Assembly (NCBI GenBank): GCA_016296635.1
Contig: JAEDIZ010000065.1
Coordinates: 1-11,334 of the forward strand
Length of the DNA: 11,334 nucleotides
Direction of reading: 5' to 3'
Source of the DNA: Oscillospiraceae bacterium
GTDB lineage: Bacteria > Bacillota > Clostridia > Oscillospirales > Oscillospiraceae
A model generated the notes under the pieces. The model was not told the origin of the DNA. It searched no databases and saw only the letters and a list, made by a program, of their open reading frames with translations. This document shows, piece by piece, positions 6,354 to 11,334 of the stretch (positions are counted from its first letter, which is position 1; each line of letters begins with the position of its first letter). The translations under genes were made by a program, and so were the position numbers.

Positions 6354-7081
6354 ACAATGTAAAACTGTTTCGTGCTGTCGGCGGCGTAGGCGATGATCTG
6401 ATCGCCCGCGCAGATGAGCCGGTTGCAAAAACCGGTGATAAGATGTGGTACCGCATTGCGGCGCTGGCAGCCTGCGCAGCGCTCGTCATCGGCGTCGGCG
6501 CATTCGTGCTGCCGAATTTCAGAGCAAAATCTGCCGCGCCTGCTGCGCAGTCAATGGCCGCAGAGGAAACCGGCATCGCAGAAGAAGCTGCGGATGAGAC
6601 CGATGTCGAGGCACCCACGTCCGAAGAAGCGGCTGTGACGGAGGAAAAACCTGTGGAGGAGCCCGCCAAAAACGAGCCGAAGGCAGAAGAAAAGCCGCCC
6701 GTGCCGCCTAAAAAGGAAGAAAAGCCGGAATCGCAGTCGGAACCTGAAAAAAAGGAAGAACCCGTTGAGGATGCACCGAAGGAGAAAGAGCCGGAAGCGG
6801 ATGTGCCGGATCCCGAGCCTTTGAACCGGCTGATTCTGTTCGATCAGAACTACAAATTTGTCAGCAAATCCAGGGCGGAAAGTAAAGAGAAAATCTTTGA
6901 CGATGAAAAGATCGGCACATGGTGGTCGGTGATGTTTTCCGGTGAAGATATTTACCGATACGGCAGCGAGAATGTCACCGGTGAGAACGGGACACAGTAT
7001 CCTGCCAATGTCGCGGTGATCTACGGCAGAACGGTGGCAGTCTATGAGTATGCCGGCCCGCAGGAGAAAAAAGATAATTAA
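6350..7081 (+). CDS. Single-pass membrane protein, probable anti-sigma factor
   Basis: 243 residues in three parts. A short cytoplasmic N-terminus (1-32) contains V-G-G-V-G-D-D-L-I-A-R-A, like the short sigma-binding tails I recall from clostridial partners of small ECF factors. One membrane helix lies at about 35-54. A long Glu/Lys/Pro/Ala-rich linker (about 70-157) leads to an extracellular domain at 158-243 with a W-W pair (191-192) and aromatic-rich strands. The ATG overlaps the sigma stop (ATGA). The cytoplasmic part is far smaller than a zinc-type anti-sigma domain and has no H-x3-C-x2-C motif, so inhibition would depend on a short peptide-like segment. The linker is long enough to span much of a Gram-positive wall, which suggests the outer domain senses something in or beyond the wall. 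The anti-sigma role comes from context, topology and remembered family resemblance; no biochemical family was recognised for the outer domain. Confidence 0.78.
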   Translation: MNNVKLFRAVGGVGDDLIARADEPVAKTGDKMWYRIAALAACAALVIGVGAFVLPNFRAKSAAPAAQSMAAEETGIAEEAADETDVEAPTSEEAAVTEEKPVEEPAKNEPKAEEKPPVPPKKEEKPESQSEPEKKEEPVEDAPKEKEPEADVPDPEPLNRLILFDQNYKFVSKSRAESKEKIFDDEKIGTWWSVMFSGEDIYRYGSENVTGENGTQYPANVAVIYGRTVAVYEYAGPQEKKDN

Positions 7082-7095
7082 GGGGTAAACCGGAC

Positions 7096-7594
7096 ATGTA
7101 AAGAAGACTCGAGCTTGTAATTCTGCTGTTGCTTGCGGCTGTGCTGACAATCGGTATTCTGATTTACACGCGCCCGATGCAGCTTTCGCACATTTGCGGC
7201 GGTATGGATCTTTCAAAAATCGAAGCATATAATGACCTATGAGGTGCATCCGGATGACGGAATGAAGCAGTGCAGAATCGAGAAAGATGATCCTCGTTTC
7301 CTGCTGATTACGAATTTAATCACGGCACAAAGGTACCGCAGATCAATTCTGAGCCTTTTTCCGCAGACCACAAAAACCCATAGATTGCAGGATGGCGATT
7401 TCAAATGGGAGCTGGGCTGCGTAGCATCAGACGCTGCTTTGCAAAATGGAGAGGTTGTCACCGGAAACGTTATTCATATTTCAAGCTTTTTCGGTGAATT
7501 GGAAATAAGCTTCATAGGCAAAACATGGCGCTGCACCGCAGAAAATCAGGAAAAGTGGATTGCCGAAATGATGGATACGATGCATACTGAATAA
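7096..7594 (+). pseudogene. Broken gene for a small signal-anchored protein, third member of the sigma operon
   Basis: AAGGGG (7080-7085) precedes an ATG at 7096 whose second codon is TAA. Read past that stop, the frame gives R-R-L-E-L-V-I-L-L-L-L-A-A-V-L-T-I-G-I-L-I-Y, a clear membrane anchor or signal segment, then about 20 more residues before a stop at about 7240. The next part of the protein continues in another frame from about 7232 to 7594 (120 residues, rich in Trp and charged residues, ending M-D-T-M-H-T-E). So one nonsense change and one frameshift near 7215-7235 separate what looks like a single protein of about 165 residues. The second half has no ribosome site at 7232, so independent translation is unlikely. 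Two sequencing errors could mimic this. The protein family is not recognised. Its position suggests it once served the sigma/anti-sigma pair or was its target. Confidence 0.65.
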
Positions 7595-7600
7595 AGAAAA

Positions 7601-7646
7601 AATTACCCGCCGGGAAGGAAACAAAAACCTTTTCGGCGGGTGATTT
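7601..7646. terminator. Bidirectional rho-independent terminator
   Basis: A long stem: ATTACCCGCCG (7602-7612) with CGGCGGGTGAT (7634-7644), continued inward by GGAAGG (7613-7618) with CCTTTT (7628-7633) using two G-U pairs, and a loop at 7619-7627. It lies between the convergent sigma operon and queH, with A- and T-rich flanks for both directions. Confidence 0.85.
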
Positions 7647-7656
7647 GCAATATTTC

Positions 7657-8202
7657 TTATCGAATGATCCGGTTCGGCTTCTGATAGCGCTCCTGCTCGG
7701 AGAAAACGCAGCCGCAGTATTTCTGCATATAAAGGCCCAGTTCTCTTGCTCTGGCCTGACCGTCACGGAACATAGGCCGGAAGTCCTGATAGTAAAATTC
7801 AACACCGTACTGCTCCGCTGCCTGATAGGAAACATCGCGCATCAGCTCATGTTTCTGATAGGGACTGATGAAAAGGGAAGAGGTAAAGGCATCGAAGCCG
7901 CCTTCCTTTGCGGCTCTTGCGGCTTCATAAAGCCGCATTTCATAGCATTTGATGCAGCGCCCGTCGATGTCATCCGCGACCTCGCGGACAAAGGGACGCA
8001 GACCGTAATCATCACGCACCAGAAGCGGCAGCTCGATTTGTGCGGCGTATTCCTGCAGACAGTTACGCCGGGCGCGATATTCTGTAAAGGGATGGATATT
8101 CGGGTTGTACCAGTAACCGGAAAGGTCGATGCCGTCGGCACGCAGCTCGTCGATTGGCATGTTTGCGCAGGGTGCGCAGCAGATGTGCATGAGCAGTTTC
8201 AT
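7657..8202 (-). CDS. queH: Epoxyqueuosine reductase QueH
   Basis: 181 residues of the DUF208/QueH family, which converts epoxyqueuosine in tRNA to queuosine and is the cobalamin-independent counterpart of QueG. Family motifs are complete: H-I-C-C-A-P-C at 6-12, N-P-N-I-H-P-F-T-E-Y at 33-42, R-C-I-K-C-Y-E-M-R-L at 82-91, I-S-P-Y-Q-K-H at 112-118 and K-Y-C-G-C at 161-165. The cysteines at 8, 9, 83 and 86 belong to the iron-sulfur/metal centre region, and the 163/165 C-x-C pair near the C-terminus is also conserved. The ATG at 8202 has GGAGG 8 bases upstream. No other queuosine gene is in the window. It is monocistronic, between its own promoter and a shared terminator. Confidence 0.95.
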   Translation of the reverse strand: MKLLMHICCAPCANMPIDELRADGIDLSGYWYNPNIHPFTEYRARRNCLQEYAAQIELPLLVRDDYGLRPFVREVADDIDGRCIKCYEMRLYEAARAAKEGGFDAFTSSLFISPYQKHELMRDVSYQAAEQYGVEFYYQDFRPMFRDGQARARELGLYMQKYCGCVFSEQERYQKPNRIIR

Positions 8203-8224
8203 AATCGTCGCCTCCGTTTTGATG

Positions 8225-8253
8225 ATTTTATCACAGAATTGTTCGACTGTACA
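8225..8253 (-). promoter_or_regulatory. Possible promoter of queH
   Basis: On the minus strand, TGTACA (8248-8253), 17 bases, then TAAAAT (8225-8230), preceded by TGTGA. The -35 box is 4/6. The ribosome site and start follow within 25 bases. Confidence 0.4.
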
Positions 8254-8276
8254 GAACGGAAGCTACGAAAAAGGAA

Positions 8277-8305
8277 TAGACAATTGTAAAAAAACATGAT
8301 ATAAT
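8277..8305 (+). promoter_or_regulatory. SigA-type promoter of the adenine deaminase gene
   Basis: TAGACA (8277-8282; 5/6), a 17-base spacer, and a perfect TATAAT (8300-8305). This is the best promoter in the window. The leader of about 43 bases up to the ATG at 8355 is too short for a purine riboswitch, so no such control is visible. Confidence 0.75.
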
Positions 8306-8354
8306 TTTTGCTAATATAAGCCAAAAGATTTTTTAATAGGAAAGGTGATAGAAT

Positions 8355-10091
8355 ATGGCAGCACCCGTAGAAAGCTATGCAGGCAGAATTCAGAGAAAGC
8401 TTATGAAGAAACAGAGAATCATTGAGGCCGCTTCCGGCAGAAAGCGTGCCGATGTGGTTCTGAAGAATGCTACCTACGTCAATGTGTTTTCCAATGAGCT
8501 GTGCACCTGCGATATCGCCGTGGCAAACGGTCTGATCGTGGGTCTCGGCGAATATGAAGGCGTGCAGGAATACGACATGACGGGCAAAATCGTCTGCCCG
8601 GGCTTCGTGGATGCCCATATTCATCTGGAATCCAGCCTCGTTTCCCCGCGGGAATTCGTCAAGGCAACCCTGGTGCACGGCACGACCTGCGTCATTACCG
8701 ATCCCCATGAGATCACCAATGTCATGGGCACCGACGGTATCGACTATATGTTCCAGGCAACGGAAGGACTTCCCATCGATGTGCGGTTCATGCTTCCCTC
8801 CTGCGTGCCGGCGACTCCTATGGATGAAAGCGGCGCAAATCTGGACTATCGGGCCATCGATTCGTTTTTCGAGCATCCGCGGGTCTGCGGTCTGGCGGAG
8901 ATGATGAATGCCTACGGCGTTATCCACAATGACGCAGAGGTCGTTTCCAAGATCGTTGCCTCGCAGGCACATCACAAGAAGATCGATGGCCATGCTCCCG
9001 GCCTTGTCGGCAAAGATCTGGATACCTATGTGGCAGCAGGCGTTTATTCCGACCATGAATGCTCTACGGTGGACGATGCACTTGAAAAGCTCAAGCGCGG
9101 ACAGTTTATCATGATCCGCGAAGGCACCGCCGCCAGAAATCTGGAGGCGCTGGTACCGCTGCTTACGCCGCAGTATGCTGAGCGCTGCATGTTCTGCACG
9201 GATGACAAACATCCGTCCGATCTGCTGGAACTGGGACATATCGACTACATCTGCAAGCGCGCCATCAATGAATTCGGTGTGGATCCGATTCTTGCGGTCA
9301 AGGTGGCATGCCATCATGCTGCACGGTATTTCCAGATGAACAACCGCGGCGCCATCGCTCCCGGTTATCTTGCTGACTTTGCCATCATTGATAACTTCAA
9401 GGACTTCAATGTGCAGATGGTCTTCAAGCGCGGTGAGCTTTACTGGGACGGAAAGAACCTTAAGGATTTCCCGGTACCGGAAATTGAAGCCTATCTCGAC
9501 GAGCGGGCGCACGATACCTTCCATGTTTCAAAGCTGACAGAGGCTGATTTCCGCGATGTTCGTCCGCGCGGTGTCATCGGTATGATCCCGGGCGAGATCG
9601 TCACCACAGACAACGGCTATGCCGACCATGTGGATCTCGAAAAGGACATTTTGAAGATTGCGGTCATTGAACGGCATAAGGGAACGCATCATATCGGCCT
9701 CGGCTACATTCAGGGATACGGCTTAAAGCACGGCGCGGTAGCGACCTCGATTTCCCACGACTCCCACAACATCATCGTTGTCGGTACCAATTCCAAGGAC
9801 ATGGCATTCGCAGTCAACCACATCGTAGAAAACCACGGCGGTATCACCGTGGTGGAGAACGAGCAGGTAAAGGGCGATGTGCAGCTGGAGATCGCGGGTC
9901 TTATGTCCGATCAGCCGCTGACCGGTATGAACGAAAAACTGGAAAATGCCAAGGACGCAGCTTTCGCCCTCGGCGTAAACAAGGGCATCGATCCGTTCAT
10001 GACGCTGTCGTTCATGTCCCTGCCGGTTATTCCGACTTTGCGTCTGACCACCCGCGGCGTCATCGACGTGATCACGCAGCAGTATATCTGA
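8355..10091 (+). CDS. ade: Adenine deaminase
   Basis: 578 residues, full length for the bacterial Ade/AdeC group of the amidohydrolase superfamily. It hydrolyses adenine to hypoxanthine and ammonia in purine salvage, in the cytoplasm, with a bound divalent metal centre. Visible motifs: P-G-F-V-D-A-H-I-H-L-E-S-S at 82-94 with metal ligands H88 and H90, D-P-H-E-I at 116-120, G-H-A-P-G at 212-216, S-D-H-E-C at 232-236 and C-T-D-D-K-H-P at 281-287 with catalytic Asp. The Ade-specific C-terminal part contains S-H-D-S-H-N at about 470-475. AAAGGTGAT sits about 6 bases before the ATG. Coding is uninterrupted and GC-rich, like the rest of the chromosome. It has its own promoter and terminator and is therefore monocistronic. 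Confidence 0.96.
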   Translation: MAAPVESYAGRIQRKLMKKQRIIEAASGRKRADVVLKNATYVNVFSNELCTCDIAVANGLIVGLGEYEGVQEYDMTGKIVCPGFVDAHIHLESSLVSPREFVKATLVHGTTCVITDPHEITNVMGTDGIDYMFQATEGLPIDVRFMLPSCVPATPMDESGANLDYRAIDSFFEHPRVCGLAEMMNAYGVIHNDAEVVSKIVASQAHHKKIDGHAPGLVGKDLDTYVAAGVYSDHECSTVDDALEKLKRGQFIMIREGTAARNLEALVPLLTPQYAERCMFCTDDKHPSDLLELGHIDYICKRAINEFGVDPILAVKVACHHAARYFQMNNRGAIAPGYLADFAIIDNFKDFNVQMVFKRGELYWDGKNLKDFPVPEIEAYLDERAHDTFHVSKLTEADFRDVRPRGVIGMIPGEIVTTDNGYADHVDLEKDILKIAVIERHKGTHHIGLGYIQGYGLKHGAVATSISHDSHNIIVVGTNSKDMAFAVNHIVENHGGITVVENEQVKGDVQLEIAGLMSDQPLTGMNEKLENAKDAAFALGVNKGIDPFMTLSFMSLPVIPTLRLTTRGVIDVITQQYI

Positions 10092-10113
10092 TTTTTTGCT
10101 TTCAGTACCAGCC

Positions 10114-10166
10114 AAAATTTGCTATATTTTCTAATGCGCTTCAGCATGAGAAATATAGCATTTTTT
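10114..10166 (+). terminator. Rho-independent terminator of ade
   Basis: The left arm TTTGCTATATTTTCTAATGC (10118-10137) pairs imperfectly, with a bulge, to GCATGAGAAATATAGCA (10144-10160), followed by TTTTTT (10161-10166). It begins about 20 bases after the ade stop codon. Confidence 0.8.
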
Positions 10167-10182
10167 GAAGGGAGCTCTTGGC

Positions 10183-10308
10183 GTGGAACGGCTTTTGGCG
10201 GATAATATGGCAAGCAAATCTGAAGTCTGCCCTTTTGTCAAGCGTTCTAATCATATGAAATTCATAGTGCGTTGCACCCTTTGTATCATAGCGGTACTGT
10301 GCCAGTGA
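10183..10308 (+). CDS. Possible small protein of 41 residues
   Basis: A GTG at 10183 has GAAGGGAG (10167-10174) with 8-base spacing. It opens a 41-codon frame beginning M-E-R-L-L-A-D-N-M and ending in a hydrophobic tail (V-R-C-T-L-C-I-I-A-V-L-C-Q, about 29-41). The ribosome site is good, but the frame ends inside the hairpin at 10267-10332. The ade terminator lies just upstream, so a promoter in between would be needed. A candidate, TTGGCG (10178-10183), 17 bases, GATAAT (10201-10206), would start transcription downstream of the GTG and so is incompatible with translating this frame. It could be a real small membrane-active peptide, a gene remnant, or chance. Confidence 0.25.
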   Translation: MERLLADNMASKSEVCPFVKRSNHMKFIVRCTLCIIAVLCQ

Positions 10309-10338
10309 CATGGTATCAAGGGTGCAATGCACTTTTTT
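10267..10338 (+). terminator. Long structured terminator, possible 3' end of a small RNA
   Basis: GTGCGTTGCACCCTT (10267-10281) pairs with AAGGGTGCAATGCAC (10318-10332) over 15 positions with one G-U, followed by TTTTTT (10333-10338). The intervening 36 bases fold further: 10284-10289 with 10310-10315, and ACTG (10296-10299) with CAGT (10303-10306) around a TGC loop. The whole makes an almost continuous 66-base hairpin. It terminates plus-strand transcripts, yet no confident gene lies between it and the ade terminator. A promoter-like pair at 10178-10206 would yield an RNA of about 125 bases ending here. Confidence 0.6.
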
Positions 10339-10382
10339 CGGATATGAACAAAAACACTTATAGAGGATAATCAAAAAAGCTT

Positions 10383-10888
10383 ATGGATATTTATATCAGA
10401 CGTATGAACCAATCAGATGTCGATTCTGTAAAATGACTCATTGATAAGACACTGCTTCATAAAAGTATGCAAAAGGTTTACGAGCCAAGTGAAATTGCGA
10501 TATGGGATAGTATATATGATATAGACAATCTTAAGAGAATCGTAGAGGATTCTCATGCGTATCTTTTGCTCGAAAAAAATCTGACCAGCTTTTGGCCTCT
10601 GGATATATCGGATTGAATGGTAAACATTCTGCGCATATCGGGATGATTTTTACGGATCCTGATGTTCGCAATATGGGGCTTGGCAAAAAAGTAATCGAAG
10701 TGCTTGAACAGGACGAATACGCCAAAATTGTTGAGAAAACAGAACTCAACTCATCATTGTCGGCATACAATTTTTATCGCAAATTGGGCTATTCCTGCAA
10801 AGATGACATGTATCAAATTGAAGTTGATGAAAGTACGAATACTTATTCTGTTCCTTTGGAGAAGTATGTTGAGAATATAGAGAAATAA
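10383..10888 (+). pseudogene. GNAT-family N-acetyltransferase pseudogene
   Basis: Starting at the ATG at 10383, the frame gives M-D-I-Y-I-R-R-M-N-Q-S-D-V and meets a TGA at codon 18 (10434-10436). It then reads on in frame to the run of seven A at 10573-10579, where restoring one A joins it to the second frame. The repaired protein of about 168 residues has the GNAT acetyl-CoA site at its centre: strand H-I-G-M-I-F-T-D-P, then R-N-M-G-L-G matching Q/R-x-x-G-x-G/A, and the later Y-N-F-Y-R-K-L-G-Y motif typical of the fold. The two lesions, nonsense plus single-base deletion, make it non-functional. Its base composition is much more AT-rich than ade or queH, which suggests acquired DNA. The substrate cannot be told. 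It lies in the accessory stretch between ade and metA. Confidence 0.85.
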
Positions 10889-10902
10889 CGTTGCAGCAGC
10901 AT

Positions 10903-11100
10903 TTATGGAACCGCTGAACAAATCGGCTGCGGTTGAGCGGCAGAGATTTTGCCACGCTCGATCTCGCCCATATCGTCTGCTTTGAGCAGCGCAAGGCCGA
11001 AGACAGAAGAATAATCCATATCAAAAAATACAACGCGCCGAAGATTGAATGCTTCGGTACATTTGTTGCTTGCACATGGTAGGCTGCTGCGTAATCGCAT
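10903..11100 (-). other. Uncharacterised short frame or gene remnant
   Basis: The minus strand holds a 65-codon frame with a protein-like middle (V-V-F-F-D-M-D-Y-S-S-V-F-G-L-A-L-L-K-A-D, then a charged stretch). It has no ribosome site and its start lies inside the inverted repeat at 11080-11118. The stretch from 10889 to 11079 is GC-richer than the adjacent acetyltransferase pseudogene and otherwise shows no supported gene. It may be a remnant of a deleted gene. I do not recognise a family. Confidence 0.15.
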
Positions 11101-11118
11101 CGATGACGCAGCAGCCTA
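11080..11118. repeat. Perfect 13-bp inverted repeat with nested palindrome
   Basis: TAGGCTGCTGCGT (11080-11092) is the exact reverse complement of ACGCAGCAGCCTA (11106-11118). The 13-base centre contains ATCG/CGAT arms around CAT, so it can extend into a nearly full hairpin. Neither side has a T-run, so it is not a standard terminator. Its function is unknown. Confidence 0.75.
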
Positions 11119-11136
11119 TCTGATGTCAAAAAATCC

Positions 11137-11170
11137 AAAAGCGGCGTGAGATTTCTCACGCCGCTTTTTT
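11137..11170. terminator. Bidirectional rho-independent terminator
   Basis: A perfect 14-bp stem, AAAAGCGGCGTGAG (11137-11150) with CTCACGCCGCTTTT (11155-11168), 4-base loop and T-tail to 11170. It lies 10 bases after the metA stop codon and so terminates metA on the minus strand. It also blocks plus-strand transcription from the accessory stretch. Confidence 0.92.
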
Positions 11171-11180
11171 CTGCTTCGAT

Positions 11181-11334
11181 TCAGTCACCCGGCATAGGCT
11201 CGATGGAGTCGATATCGTAGGGGGTAGCCTGATAGACAAAGTAGTTGAGCCAGTTCTGATACAGAAGGTTTGCATGGCTGCGCCAGGAAACAAGCGGCGG
11301 CTTGGTATCGTCATCGTCGGGGAAATAGTTTTCC
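11181..11334 (-). CDS. metA: Homoserine O-acyltransferase MetA, C-terminal end (start outside window)
   Basis: The minus strand reads 50 residues to a TGA at 11181-11183. They begin E-N-Y-F-P-D-D-D-D-T and include S-W-R-S-H-A-N-L-L-Y-Q-N-W-L-N-Y and V-Y-Q-A-T-P-Y-D-I. This closely matches the conserved MetA C-terminus (N-Y-F-P, W-R-S-H, N-W-L-N-Y-Y-V-Y-Q, T-P-Y-D). MetA acylates homoserine in the first committed step of methionine synthesis. Firmicute members often use acetyl-CoA rather than succinyl-CoA, but the residue that decides this is outside the window. The tail after T-P-Y-D (I-D-S-I-E-P-M-P-G-D) is ordinary. Confidence 0.93.
   Translation of the reverse strand, partial: ENYFPDDDDTKPPLVSWRSHANLLYQNWLNYFVYQATPYDIDSIEPMPGD

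Noticed and set aside
8241..8257. GTTC...GAAC inverted repeat as an SOS (LexA) box
   Set aside because: The orientation and the 9-base spacing do not match the Firmicute LexA box (GAAC, 4 bases, GTTC).
8306..8354. Possible purine riboswitch before ade
   Set aside because: The leader after the promoter is about 43 bases, too short for the three-helix purine aptamer, and none of its conserved loop sequences is visible.
8199..9524. A 441-codon minus-strand frame opposite ade
   Set aside because: It is antisense to a complete, motif-perfect adenine deaminase, and its composition is what the complement of that gene gives.
10267..10332. Integron attC-like site
   Set aside because: The imperfect hairpin with wobbles is suggestive, but the required GTTRRRY/RYYYAAC core sites are absent and the T6 tail fits a terminator.
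10141..10374. A 77-codon minus-strand frame across the ade terminator and the long hairpin
   Set aside because: It runs through two terminator structures, has no ribosome site and matches nothing I recognise.

Overview
The window looks like chromosomal DNA from a moderately GC-rich, gut-type Clostridia bacterium (Oscillospirales/Ruminococcaceae-like). This placement is an inference from three things: the gene families present (a YmdB-YhaO-YhaN-type cluster, a QueH-type queuosine enzyme, a small ECF sigma factor with a one-helix membrane partner), the strong AGGAGG-like ribosome binding sites, and the T-tailed hairpin terminators. There is no rRNA, tRNA, CRISPR array or intact mobile element.

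Layout. (1) 1-601, minus strand: the N-terminal two thirds or so of an exported serine hydrolase of the class A beta-lactamase-like group. (2) 749-1552, plus: a cysteine-rich protein of unknown function, preceded by a sequence that fits a mother-cell sporulation (SigK-type) promoter. It converges, through a two-way terminator, on (3) 1610-5635, minus: a tightly overlapping three-gene operon reading ymdB-like phosphodiesterase, then yhaO/sbcD-like nuclease, then yhaN/sbcC-like ATPase with a membrane hairpin. (4) 5636-5789: a compact divergent control region with overlapping promoters and a T-tailed hairpin. (5) 5790-7594, plus: an ECF sigma factor, its probable membrane anti-sigma partner, and a broken third gene. 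(6) 7657-8202, minus: queH, last step of queuosine synthesis. (7) 8355-10091, plus: adenine deaminase. (8) 10092-11180: an accessory stretch with a long structured terminator and possible tiny gene, an AT-rich acetyltransferase pseudogene, a perfect inverted repeat and a two-way terminator. (9) 11181-11334, minus: the last 50 residues of MetA, homoserine O-acyltransferase.

How the parts work together. The clearest functional unit is the ymdB-yhaO-yhaN operon. Its start and stop codons overlap at both junctions (8 and 4 bases), which implies co-translation of a cyclic-nucleotide/RNA phosphodiesterase with an SbcCD-like nuclease-ATPase pair. The second unit is the sigma/anti-sigma pair, also overlapping by 4 bases, which should be a surface-signal regulatory switch. 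Its third gene has decayed. Ade and QueH are housekeeping purine and tRNA-modification enzymes that diverge from a shared 152-bp spacer.

I do not see a clear-cut new defence or mobile system. The most promising unexplained items are the cysteine-rich protein with its SigK-like promoter, the hairpin control region before the sigma factor, and the structured RNA/short ORF after ade.
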